A stretch of DNA of 60,000 bases from Adiantum capillus-veneris (lineage: Eukaryota; Streptophyta; Polypodiopsida; Polypodiales; Pteridaceae): NCBI GenBank assembly GCA_014529385.2, contig CM043970.1, positions 68,534,567 through 68,594,566 on the forward strand. The letters run 5' to 3'. Shown here piece by piece: positions 21,007 to 31,567 of the stretch (positions are counted from its first letter, which is position 1; every line of letters starts with the position of its first letter). The notes beneath the pieces were generated by a model. The model saw only the letters and a list, made by a program, of their open reading frames with translations, ran no database searches and was not told where the DNA came from. A program made the position numbers and the translations under genes.

Positions 21007-21015
21007 AAATCCCTA
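21007..21015 (-). repeat. Right terminal inverted repeat of the hAT element
   Basis: AAATCCCTA, reading TAGGGATTT inward. It is followed by the target duplication AAGACAGG at 21016-21023. Confidence 0.8.
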
Positions 21016-21023
21016 AAGACAGG
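21016..21023. other. Right 8-bp target-site duplication of the hAT element
   Basis: AAGACAGG, identical to 14368-14375. Joining the flanks restores an uninterrupted target of the form GATAC-AAGACAGG-CTAAC. Confidence 0.9.
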
Positions 21024-21203
21024 CTAACACTTATGGCAAAGCAGAAGGGAAGACACTAGAGTTGAAGGATGGTAGCTGCAACTACCGCTTTCTCCTCTTC
21101 ATTTGTAGGGTAGATGTCGTTTGCCAAGGAGAGCAATGAGCTTCTATCACTCACTATGCGGTATAGAGGATTGCTATCATTTGTGCATGAAAAAACATCC
21201 CTC

Positions 21204-21497
21204 AAAGGATTTGCACCGGTGTAGATCCTTGAGAGATAAATATTTCTATAATGATTAAGTACCGCACTATTTCTCTTTATTACAATTGCAAGCGGCATTG
21301 TTGTACGCAAAAACATTCCCAAAGGATCTGCACCAATGCAGATCCTTTGAGGTATAAACATTTCGAGAACATTTATGTACCACGCTGTTTCTCTTTATTA
21401 CAATTTTGGGCAACATTGTTGTAAGGAAAAACATCCCCAATGGATATAAAAATTGGTACAAATTTTTGAAAGATCCTTGTGGGCTTGTTTGAGGAGA
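21204..21497 (+). repeat. 2.5-copy tandem repeat, unit about 118 bp
   Basis: Units start at 21204 and 21321, with a partial third at about 21440. Each begins CAAAGGATYTGCACC and contains TTTCTCTTTATTACAATT and GGCATTGTTGTA-like segments. The second unit holds the inverted repeat GGATCTGCA-CCAA-TGCAGATCC. A minus-strand 103-codon frame (21373-21684) runs into the repeat; its non-repeat part (EWRRTEGREEPKTVYIAMSV) is unrecognised. Confidence 0.7.
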
Positions 21498-24100
21498 GTC
21501 GAGCACTACGAACTGCCTTCAAGATGCAGGTGTAATTGATTTTTGGAGATGTCTTCATGATAACTTGAAGTGATGGAACACTCATGGCTATATAAACAGT
21601 TTTAGGCTCTTCGCGCCCTTCTGTCCGCCTCCATTCAAGGCCTACATAAGAGCGGGAAAAGACGTATTGTCTACATGATATCATTGGTGCAAAGATCGGT
21701 CAGTGGGTAAAGTCCTAGTTCGTTGGATATATATACTCAAGTCGGTTGTCTAAAAGTGGATACACACACTAAAATCATCAGTGGCTGGTTTTATTAGCTG
21801 CTTTTCACGTATGCACTCATGAAAGCACCAAAGTCACATGTCGATGTTCATACGAGTTTGCAATGACAAGGGCCCACCTCTACCGTTGGATTTCTTTTTG
21901 TGGACCAAGAAGAGCTCCCAAGGCCTTCTCGAGTTCCTCACGCCTCAATTAAGCCTGAAGTGCTGATCATTCTTGTGTCCTTTCATGAGTTGTAGCGCTT
22001 TTCTGCAGAGAATATGATTGGAATGTTTTAATGCACGCTACTTCATCTTTACTTTTGCCTGCTTTCTTACACCGGCTTTGCCCTTTTACTTTAGCCTTAT
22101 TCTCTTGTGACTTGCATTGCCTATGTTGGTGCGAGTTCTCACCTCTTTGCCCCCATGCATTTGTATCCTTGAATTCCTAGCATGTGCCATAATTACTGCT
22201 CCATTTGATGCCTACATGGTACCGGTCTGTGCTTTCCTTCATTCCTCCTTCCCTCTCCTGCCCTCTACCAACAACCCGACTAGCTTGTGTGTGCTTCCAT
22301 TCTTGCTTTCCTCTCTTGGCCTCTGTTGGTCAAGGTTGCCACGCTCCTCAAAACAAGCTCTTGCTTGCTTGCCCTCTGTCGATTGAGAATATTAAGGTGG
22401 TCATCATTTTGTAGCCCTTGTCATCATATTGTAGGTGGAAAGCCCTTGCACTATAGGCAACACTCGTTTCCCTTAACACCAAATTTGACAACTTATGTGG
22501 TGGGCAGCATCCCTCATACTTTGCATGCAGGCGGCCCACTCACCCAAACTTTTGTGCAAGCAAGCTCAATTGCTGCTACAGAACTTCAACCTGCACTATT
22601 GGTTTGTTGTTTCCTTGCTCGTCCTCAAATTGTCTCGATTCCATGGATGCGATTGGCCATCCTCATCACTTCAACATGCAGTGCAATTGGTAGCATTACT
22701 TCAATTTTCCATGCAATTTGTAGGCTTTTAATTCTAGGTGTAGGTGGTGGCATTGCTTTGACCAATCAACGGTCGAGTGCAATGTTGTCAAGTGCATGTA
22801 CAGTTGCTAAAAGAAAGAGCACTCTAGCTTGGTTGATGGCATTTGCATACGTGCACGCATCAGCACGTGCACTCGTGCTCTAGCCTCCTTGACTTATTGC
22901 CATTTTGATGGCGCTCTCGCTGGTCAGTGGCCCTTGGATAGTTTGTGCACGTGTGATTCAAGCATCCCAATATATTCAATAACTCTACCTAACTAAGATA
23001 CTTTTTTTGGTTGTAAATATCTCATAAGATGCTTTTTTTTGGGAGTTACATATCTCTCAAGACTACCTACAAGATGTTCAACTAACCAAAGGTCTAACCC
23101 TTTTGCCATTAGGAATGAGTTCTTACAAAGTCTTCAATGTGTCATTAATATTCACCCTACGTTTCTTCTGAGACACATAACAGAATACATGGCTGAGGAA
23201 TTACATGATATGGAATAGGGTTTCTCAAAAAAATACCTAGTTTGATTGCATATGTTTCCATTTTGTCATCATACAACATGTTAGCAATGCTAGATTAGTG
23301 TTTGGAAAAAATGATCATCACAAACTTAGGAAATTCCTTTGGGCAATGGAAAAGCTTGTAAGCAAAAAACACAAGGAAAAACAAGCTCAAGAGTTATCCA
23401 ATGTCAAGCTTGCTAGCAGGTACCTCTTGCTTAGCATATCCATTTTGAAATTTAATTGATATCTTTAGGAGCTCTAGGGAAAAGTATTTAGTCTCTCAAG
23501 TGAAGAAACGAGTGACTTACAGAAACTCTTTGCTATGTGTGTTTTGATAAAGTGCCTCTCATTAACTCACTCAATTTTATCTTTGCTCAAAAAAGTTTGC
23601 TCGGAGTTCAGTATTCTTCATTAAGATCAAATACTAATGCTAGTCATGAAGGGATATTGAATGGAAACGATGTGATGGCTTTTGGTGTATAGCATGATGG
23701 AACTCTATTAATTATTGTTTCCTCGATAGGCAATTTGAGATTCCCCTTTTCTTTTGGTAACTTTATAAAAGACATGGTGTTACATTGAAAAGGAATAGAC
23801 TAAGCATTTTTTGACTAAAACAAGGTTGACCACTGTAATAAACTGAGAGCAGAGAAATGGAAGCCTACGTAAATCTCTCAAAAAATAATAATAAAAAAGT
23901 AATAATCAATGAGTCTTGTAATTAGAGACAGTATGATTGTTCAACGTCACAATTTCTTGCAAACATAAGGCTTTGGGGGTGGAAAATAATAATGGGATGC
24001 TAGACATGAATACTTTTTTTGGTGGACTTCTTCATAGGAGGTGGTGAAGTTGGAACTTTCTTGCTCATCGCTTTTCCGACTGCATCATAAAGAGGCATAA
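21498..24100. other. Unassigned region
   Basis: No confident gene or element. The frames at 22117-22883 are hydrophobic, CT-driven and show no motif. A plus-strand stretch near 23300-23690 looks weakly protein-like (KNDHHKLRKFLWAMEKLVSK; later NSLNFIFAQKSLLGVQYSSL) but contains stops. It may be a decayed gene. Confidence 0.3.
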
Positions 24101-24109
24101 AATAAAAAA

Positions 24110-25190
24110 TCATGCAATGCCTCTAAAGAGCCAAGTCCTGTAGCCAAAACACTTATCATCATTGTGTTTCTTTTTCTTCTTTGAGTTCTTTACCATGTCA
24201 TTCAAGAAGATGAGGGAATCTGGATTTTCATCAGAATGAACCATGTGTTGCATTGATTCCACCCTCTCTTTTGCTATAAAACCTATCATCTTAACATCAA
24301 CACCTTCCATTGGTTTAAATTCATTTGGTTTTGATTCACCTTCTATTTGTTCAAAGCAATCCACCTTTACAATTGGAGTTTGGCACTTGCCACATGGAAG
24401 CATTCCTTGCTAGCTAGAGCTTTGTCACTTGCCAAGGATGATCCTTTCATGCTAGTTGGAGATGATTGATCATCAAATTGCCTGCATATGTCCATGGTGG
24501 GGGAATCCAAGTTGCATCAACATTCACTCCTTTCACCTTTATACTAGGAATTTTGGGAAATTCCACATGCAAGCTTTCCTCGCCAACTAGAGCTTTGTAA
24601 CCTGCCAAAGATGACCCTCCTTGGCCACCGGAGTTGATTGATCATCAAATTTCATGTCTTTGTCCATGGTGGTGACATTTGGAGTTGCATCAACATTTTC
24701 TTTTTTCACCTCAACTGGTAATGTTACCACATATACCATATGATTGGAACTTACAACTACACCACAAGAGTTGTAGCTTGTGCAATCAAAAAATTTACTT
24801 GCATAGTTAGAAAACTCTATTAATCTTGACATATATGGAGAATATAAAACCAACCATTCTACAGAAGCATCGACTTTGATAATTTCAAAATACTTTGCTT
24901 ACAAGAGGGGTTGGCACACTCTTTGTTTATCCAACCCATCTAGCACAACACAAAGCATGGTATGCATCACCAAGTGCAAGTGTATACACCCACACTACTT
25001 CAAAAGCCACAAAACCTAAACCACATGTAGTACATTCTCCTAGATTAGTTACTTTGGCTTGCGAGTGACTTTGGCTTTGCCAACTTTGGGATATACTCGG
25101 GGGTTTCACTATGTATAATACTACCATATCATGTGTGTTCAAGACATGTTTGTAAAACCCCTTATCTTTGAATTGTTTTAGTAATATCAT
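24110..25190 (-). pseudogene. Unrecognised gene-like frames with an internal duplication
   Basis: Three minus-strand frames (25190-24927, 24853-24587, 24403-24110). The first contains ECTTCGLGFVAFEVV...GDAYHALC, a C-x2-C...H-x2-C arrangement that could be a decayed zinc-binding module. The second ends VAKEGHLWQVTKL. The third has KCQTPIVKVDCFEQIEGESK and a Lys-rich tail. A duplicated block links the second and third. I cannot name the family; it may be an element protein or a host gene relic. Confidence 0.35.
24405..24712 (+). repeat. Two-copy tandem duplication, unit about 170 bp
   Basis: TAGAGCTTTGT.AC.TGCCAA, GATTGATCATCAAATT, GTCCATGGTGG and GTTGCATCAACATT occur in the same order at 24405-24540 and 24575-24712. 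On the minus strand both copies encode NVDAT and HPWQVTKL-like peptides, so the duplication is within one former coding region. Confidence 0.7.
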
Positions 25191-25419
25191 GTACCCTTTT
25201 CTTTTAAAATCTATATTTTTTTTTCAAAATTCAAAAAACGTTGAGATAATTGATATGTTTTTTGATGATACTTTTCACTAACCATGAATGACAACCAATA
25301 GGAGTAGGCCGATAAGTAAATTCCAAGACGGATTCTTAATTCAATTCATAATAAAAAGAGTTATCCATGATATTGTTTTTGTGGATTTCAGAGTTTCACA
25401 TTCTGAAATCCTAGTAACA

Positions 25420-26455
25420 ACTTAGTTGTTTATCAAAACTGAGGTTCAGGTCAAAGGCTATGGTTAAGAAATGCATATGAATCCTTGAGTAAGCTGGGAT
25501 GTGCACTTAAAGTTAGTTTTTAAAAGTTTGAAAAAACACAGATTATTTTCTTACACATAAAGATTTTGAGAAAATTTCATTGTCACTTGATAAAAGTGCT
25601 TGAAAAACATATGCAGTAGACTGTAAGAGGTGAAAGTAGAAAAAATTGCTCAAAGTAACCCATAAGAAAATAATCACAATTATTTTGTACTAGTGGATTT
25701 TAGTGGTTCTTGATAATTTTGAGTCTTGCACTAGGAAGTACATGCCTATATGAGTATTTTGTGTGATTTTGATCATATTTGAACTTAGGATCTATATTAG
25801 ATTTGATTTGGTCACAAACGTATTTGTAAGTATTGTAATACCTAACAAAAGTGGTCCAAATATAGTGGAAATTTCACCATAAGCCTGAAATAAGGTATAT
25901 TGGGGGTGCAAGTCCTTAAAGATTAAAAAAATAGGCATTTGAGTGAAACTTGGCAAATAGGCTAATTAGAGCAAGTACTACCAAGTCTATATCACAAAAT
26001 TGAAAAAATCACCAGATAGGAGCAAAAAAAAGTAATCATAATTATTTTCTTCTACTATCTAGAGGCAAGATTTGGGTACACTTTGGTTATACAGAGTGAG
26101 AACAAGTGGTTAGAAGACCCCTTGTCAAGTTTAAATTTGTTTGGGCTCAAGAAACTGCTTGAAAATTAGACTTTTATAACACCCTGAAGGTTGTAGATTG
26201 ATAACTAATCTTTGTTTAGAGTTGGTAAACATTAACAAAGATTGGAATTGAGATAATGAAATTGGCTTGTCCAAGTGAAAGAACTCTCAATTTTCTTGTA
26301 GTCTACTAATTAAACTTTTGGACTTGACAGCTAAAAGTGGTTTGTAGCAAGGAGATCTGGAAGATAATTGATCCTACCAAATTTTGAAATCTTGGGAGCG
26401 TAATCTGTAAATGTTCATAGGGACATGTAAGACAATCAACCAAGATATAGCAATT
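25420..26455 (+). repeat. Leader of element D with palindromic AT motifs
   Basis: AAAATAATCACAATTATTTT lies at about 25663, AAGTAATCATAATTATTTTC at about 26026, and a half-motif CAGATTATTTTC at about 25547. The surrounding sequence resembles the roughly 290-bp repeat units in the leader of element C, including ACTTGGCAAATAGGC-like blocks. Spacing is irregular because of decay. Confidence 0.6.
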
Positions 26456-26459
26456 CTTT

Positions 26460-28714
26460 ATGAACCTTAGGTCCAAAACAGTAATTATGAATCCTAGACA
26501 TCTGAGAGAGATTGCAAGTAGAGTATTGACTGAGGAGAATGTAAACCAAGGTGATCCATTAGGAACAATATTTGAGGAGGTACTACACACCTATTCGAAC
26601 TCTACATCCAATCTGTCTTCCTATTCTACTCAATCGCGAGTTGGAACCTCAATGCGTTATAAGAACATATTGACCTTCTATAAGACCAATGCCCATGGGG
26701 CTTATGTTTACCTGGACCTTAATGAAGATTATGATGTTTGCATTGATGATCACGACATAGTGTTTGAGAAATAAGTAAGAACAAACAAGCAAGGAAAAGT
26801 ATTTATGGATAAAAATGGTGAGCAATATGTGAAAGCTGTAACTCTCAGGGTGATAGACAAGTGGAGATTAGAGGTTGATACTATAATCCTAGATATGACC
26901 ACCAAAGAGGAACCACATGTCTTAGATTTTGAGGGATATGAACATGTGGATGTAAAACCGCTTAAATGGATGAAAGCGGAGAACCCTCAACTGGGAGTCT
27001 ATTGTTGGGAGGATGGAAATGCTAGGGACTTGTTGTGGACATTCCATGCAAGGCCAAGGCAACTAATGCCACTCAAGATAGTATATCTCTTCAAAATCAA
27101 AGAGAAGAGATCTCCAAAGCTCCCATGTTACCTCTTTAGGGATTATTATAATAACAACTTTGCACTGAGGTTGAACAAACCAAATACCAAGGGTATAAAA
27201 TCAGAGTTTGGATATTAGGCATAGAACCTAAAGTAAATCAAGAAGGAGCTGAACCAAGAAATTCTTTTGGGAGTAGAACTCACCACAAAGAAAAGAAAAT
27301 TTGACTTAAATCGAAGAAAATTGAGTGGCACTAAGGCCACTACAGGGCTACACGAGTCAGTATTTCCTACTGACTGGCTTGAAGGACTTGAACCATGGCC
27401 TACCACACGTAGGACCAAACATGAACCCAATAGAAGGGTCAGATTCAAAAATGGGTCAAGAAATACAATGGATCTAAGGATCCATATGATCACTTAGAAA
27501 GCTTAAAGAAGATGCTAAGATCTAAAAGAATTCTCTATTTTCATAGTTCGAGGGATTTGGAAAGACATTGGAAGGAAAATCTTTGACTTGGTTCCATAAT
27601 ATCCCTCCTAGCACTATCACATTGGCAAAATGATTTGTAGCAGCTTGTTCCAAAATAGGAATTAAGCATAACATGGTAGCTCAATCCTATAGTTTCAAAC
27701 CAAAACAAGGACAATCTGTAAGGGATTGCACGAGTTGTATGAAGCAATACATTGCTAGATGTCCAAAATTAAAAGTCTATGCTAACGACTCGTTTCCTTG
27801 TTTCTCAACGGTTTGTTGAATAGAGACTTACATGACATGCTTTATAGCAACAAACATATACCTTTGGAGGCCTATATTTTTTATGTAATTGATTTGGTAG
27901 ATGATTGAGACATTTATAGTGAAGAAATCACTGCTAAGGACTCTCAAAGTGAAAAGCTTGTGTTGACCATACTGACCCAAGTAGGAGTGATAGCTATTGC
28001 TCCTATGTCCACCAAAGAAGATATGCTAAAAAGAATGAATGAGATGGTGAATAACTTGCAAAAGTTTCCAATTAGGGGACCACCTCAGGGACAACCTGTG
28101 AGACCACAAAAATGGTGTGCTATAGAGAGACTCATGAGGGCTATTATAGGCCTAAATATGATGGGAATGTGCGATATGTGTGAATGAGACCACAAGGGAA
28201 ACCTATGTATCAATTCCTACCTAACATGGTGCATGTACAAAAATGCAGATGGCCATGGATAGACCACAACCTATCTTAGGACAATAGCCACCATTACCAA
28301 GATCTAAAGTTGTACCTATAAAGTATATGCATTCCAAAGGAGTGGGGGATGTGCAGGCTTTAGTTCAAGTCACACCCTATCAGGATACCAATCCACTTAC
28401 TATCATGATGGAAGGATAATTGTATGACCAACACCAGCCTCCTATAGAGGAACCTATTTACTACGTCCCTCCAGAGTCTACTCATTTTTATTATGTGAAA
28501 AATCAAGTCCCTAGACCACAAATGATGAAACCTATGAACAAATCTAAGCATGAAAATTGTGATGATTGTGAATCGGATGATCATCACTGGAAGAATGACT
28601 ATTTGGACCCTGAAAAAAATGCTAAACCAATAGAGGCGTATTGCTTGCAATGTGGCAAGAAGGAAGGACATTTCCAAGTAGATTGCCCTAAAAACCCAAA
28701 AAGCAGGTAAAACC
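26460..28714 (+). pseudogene. Gag of element D
   Basis: The first frame (26460-26774) starts MNLRSKTVIMNPRHLREIAS, homologous to the gag start of element C. The next (26805-27218) has EVDTIILDMTTKEEPHVLDF and VYCWEDGNARDLLW, matching C closely. The gag core near 27360-27830 is broken by stops but keeps FPTDWLEGLE. The nucleocapsid part (28420-28710) has a half knuckle CDDCESDDHHWKND and a better one, YCLQCGKKEGHFQVDCPKNP (C-x2-C-x5-H-x4-C). At least five lesions. Confidence 0.7.
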
Positions 28715-29619
28715 ATAGTCAATATGGTGCATGTCTTACCCACAAGTTCATCAAAGAGTGAGCATACTATCCTCATAAAGGTACTCACGAGAGCTCAAGC
28801 CAAAAGACAAAAAAAAACTCTATGGATGAAAATGAGAGAACCAAACACTCTTCAAAATGTTCTAAAAGAATGAGACGCCAACGATACGAGCTCCAAAAGT
28901 AGAAACACGGAGATGAAAAAGGAAGGAAAGCCCAGAAGTTGTTCAAAGAGCGAGTTAAAGAATCCGAGAATGAATTTCAAGAATCAAAACCCTGAGTCTG
29001 GTGGATCTATTGTTGTGGCAAGATATACAAGCCAATTCATGCTTTCTTGGAAGCATTCCAATCAGGATTCAAAGCTAGCTAAAACATGGAAACTAAATGG
29101 AAAAACTATCCCACACATGGAAGACGCAAAGCTGAAAGCTTTTAAAAACTTGGTAAGAATTACTCAAGAAATGCTAGAAAATCAAAAGTTGATACAAAAG
29201 AAACGCCTTAGAAATTCAAAACAGATCCCAATGAAACTAAAGTAGAGATCCTTGAAGAACCTCATAAGAAAACTAAAAACAAGAGCTTATTGTACCTGAT
29301 AATGAGGACGGGATTCCCCTAGTAGAAGAATACTGGTTGAGATATCTATGGGAAAAAGTAAAGAAGCTAATGATGGGAGTGCCTTTAAGTTAGCTCTTAT
29401 AAAAGAAGTATGGCTAGAGAGTTCTCCTTTTGAAGCTAGTGTGAAAACACCATCCTTAGATGGAGGTTAGGGATTTGATATATTAGATTTATCAAAGCCT
29501 ATAACCATCAAAACACTACCATCATACGTAGGAGATAAAGAAGAAGGCTCGGTAGTGTGCAGAACTGCTAAAATTATTAGTGCAAATCAAACCATATAGG
29601 TTGAAAAGATTCATCTATA

Positions 29620-30023
29620 ATGTCAACGCCAATTCAATGTACTCTCACCTTAGGAGAATTGCTCAAGACTCATCCACACCTATGTGTTGAGCTTCATAAG
29701 ACCTTAAAAGAAGTTGGAATCACAGAACTAACTCCTGGATAATTGGAAGATATGAAACGTGAACTGCATCAACCAAGAGTTCTTGAGTCTATTCCTATGA
29801 ACAGGTAGGATATTACTACAAAGGGAAAGAAGGAAACACAACCTTTTGTGTAAAGTTCAATGAGGTTGAAATTATGGCCATACTAGATAGTGCTCTTGGC
29901 ATTGCTATAGCAACAAAAGCTGTTTGGGAATCAAGGACAAAACCTACGATTAGAAAAACTAGAATGAAGTTGCAATTGGCTGATGGCCACATTGAATGAC
30001 CACTTGGATTGTTAGAGAAAGGT
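29620..30023 (+). pseudogene. Protease start of element D, active site lost, truncated
   Basis: The segment STPIQCTLTLGELLKTHPHL matches STPIPCTLTLGELLK in element C. The following frame gives FNEVEIMAILDSALGIAIAT, where the retropepsin D-S-G is D-S-A. LQLADGHIE then a stop and PLGLLE follow before the junction at about 30024. The Gly to Ala change and the truncation make it inactive. Confidence 0.7.
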
Positions 30024-30479
30024 TAATTTACCTAATTAATTCATCTAAAATATCTTGATTTTGAATATAAATCAAAAGAAAAAATTAGTTAATTAGAGTG
30101 GATAATTTTATAATGATGAACAAAGATAGAAAACATCATTAAAACCATGTGATAAATATAACTTATAGGTAAAAAAATTAGTTTACCTAAGTAATTGAGT
30201 CTGTTTAGCCTGATTTTTATTATAAATAAAATAGAGAAATTAGAAACATAGCTTAAAAATTATGAAAAAATTATTAGAGCTAAGAAATACTCCCAAAAAT
30301 ATAAGATAACTATATCATAGCTTAATATTAGGTTAAGAAACAACTATGAAAAAAAAAGTTTAATTTTGAAGTAAGAAACTAAAGAGAAAACTAGTTAAGT
30401 TAGATCATTAGGGTCAAATTACCCAAGGTTGGAGTACATTATAGAATCATTCATAGGGTTTCTAAAGGTAAGTACTACA
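30024..30479 (+). repeat. 3' portion of a family H LTR (copy H')
   Basis: It aligns with 45200-45717, including TTGAGTCTGTTTAGCCTRATTTTTATTATAAATAAA-type sequence (shared across 30194 and 45484) and GGAGTACATTATAG through AAGTACTACA. Similarity between the two copies ends at 30479/45717, the presumed LTR end (CA). Confidence 0.65.
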
Positions 30480-30530
30480 AGTCTGTATACTATATCTAAT
30501 GATTGAGTACCATTTTAAAGGATAAGAACA

Positions 30531-30680
30531 TGTCTCCTAAGAGGACAAGTACAAGAGACCAAGAGGAGAAGAGGAGAAGAGGTACTTACGATCATGAGGC
30601 TGGTCCTAGTAACATTCCCATGGATGTGGCCACTTATCTCCCAAAGGTGCAGCAGTTTCCAGCACTTGATCAGTTATAGG
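30531..30680 (+). pseudogene. Gag N-terminus of a family H element, truncated
   Basis: The frame starts MSPKRTSTRDQEEKRRRGTY, continues DHEAGPSN and VATYLPKVQQFPALDQL, and reaches a stop at about 30677. A short basic M-x-P-K-R start directly after an LTR is usual for plant gypsy gags. No core gag motif follows. It is the only coding piece of the H' copy seen before unrecognised sequence. Confidence 0.45.
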
Positions 30681-30681
30681 T

Positions 30682-30952
30682 GGGTTTAAGTTCTTAAATT
30701 CAGTTAATTTTTACAAAGTTCTAAAGTATTTAACATTGCATACCATAAGTAGTGATTAGGATCACTAGGATTGATAAAACTAGCCAAGAACAAAAGAATA
30801 AACCTTAAAACACCAAGCATTTGATTGAAAAGAAATATCTTTGTTAGACTGGGTAAATAGGGAAAGATTTGATTGACCATCCTTAAGACTGCTTGTCTCA
30901 AGATCATCTCTGATTCCTCGATATTTTCTCTCAGATGGAGAGCGACGAAAGC
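30682..30952. other. Unassigned left flank of the CACTA element
   Basis: AT-rich sequence without a recognised gene. It was contiguous with 37010 onward before the CACTA insertion. Confidence 0.3.
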
Positions 30953-30955
30953 TTT
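30953..30955. other. Left 3-bp target duplication of the CACTA element
   Basis: TTT precedes CACTACAAGAGG. TTT also follows the right terminus at 37007-37009. Three base pairs is the rule for CACTA elements; low complexity makes it only moderately strong on its own. Confidence 0.7.
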
Positions 30956-30981
30956 CACTACAAGAGGTTGTGTGCTCTTGT

Positions 30982-31205
30982 GACGCTGTTAGCGACGGAA
31001 ATACACTGGGTTTTTATAACCCCCGGCGTCGCTAAAACCGTCGCTAACAGCGTCGCTACGAGAGCGTCGCTATATGTGTCGCTATATGCGTCGCTATATA
31101 GCGACGCTCATAGCGACGCCTATAGCGACGCTCTCACAGAAGAGTATAGCGACGCATATAGCGACGCTACAGAGCCATAAATAGCGACGCTTATAGCGAC
31201 GCCTG
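30982..31205 (+). repeat. Left subterminal repeat array of the CACTA element
   Basis: About a dozen copies of CGTCGCTA and its complement TAGCGACG. The copies in the left part read CGTCGCTA and those in the right part TAGCGACG, so the array is itself a large inverted repeat centred near TATATAGCGACGC at about 31095. Such arrays are TNPA-type binding regions in known CACTA elements. Confidence 0.85.
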
Positions 31206-31567
31206 AGAGAATATTTTTTTGGTGGCAGGGCATTGAATGCCCTGCCACCCATCAACCATATTGTACTTGATTCAGTTTTTAAAAAAAGTGCAAAAGTAGA
31301 TAATAGACCCAAAACAGTCACCCACAAGACGCATTGTTTGCAAAATTGACAATTGTACACATCATAGGCAAACTGAATTGATTGGCAAATGTAATAATGA
31401 CAATTGTACAACATCATAGGCATAAAGAATTGATTGGCAAAAGGAATTGCGGTGACAAATGTAATAATATACATGGTTCAAAAAGACGTATAAAATCCGT
31501 CTCATGATACATAAGCTACGAGAAACCCTAAACTAATGCTATCTAGCTACGACTAAACTGACGTCGT

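Larger units (their letters stand above)
14376..21015 (+). mobile_element. hAT transposon with kinase-like cargo (6,640 bp)
   Basis: The termini are CAGGGATTT on the left and, read inward from the right, TAGGGATTT, in the YAGGG style of hAT elements. They are flanked by perfect 8-bp duplications. About 105 bases further in, TGACTTGCAAA occurs at both ends in inverted orientation (14481 and 20911-20921), and a GC-rich palindrome follows at both ends. Inside are, on plus, a BED zinc finger and a DUF659 segment of a hAT-type transposase lacking the C-terminal dimerisation domain, and on minus, a protein-kinase-like gene, an adjoining small ORF and a second broken gene. The element looks non-autonomous. 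The exact duplication means it inserted as one unit, including the cargo. Confidence 0.88.
25420..30023 (+). mobile_element. Element D: decayed Ty3/gypsy fragment (leader, gag, protease start)
   Basis: Colinear with element C at 55010-60000: leader with AATAATCRCAATTATT motifs, gag, two zinc knuckles, then the protease start. It breaks off at 30023 inside the protease and is joined to LTR H-type sequence. No LTR was identified on its left, so it is a truncated internal fragment. Confidence 0.7.

Noticed and set aside
22117-22883. Long overlapping plus ORFs up to 198 codons
   Set aside because: Composition is driven by CT-rich DNA, two frames are open at once, and no motif or homologous layout is seen.
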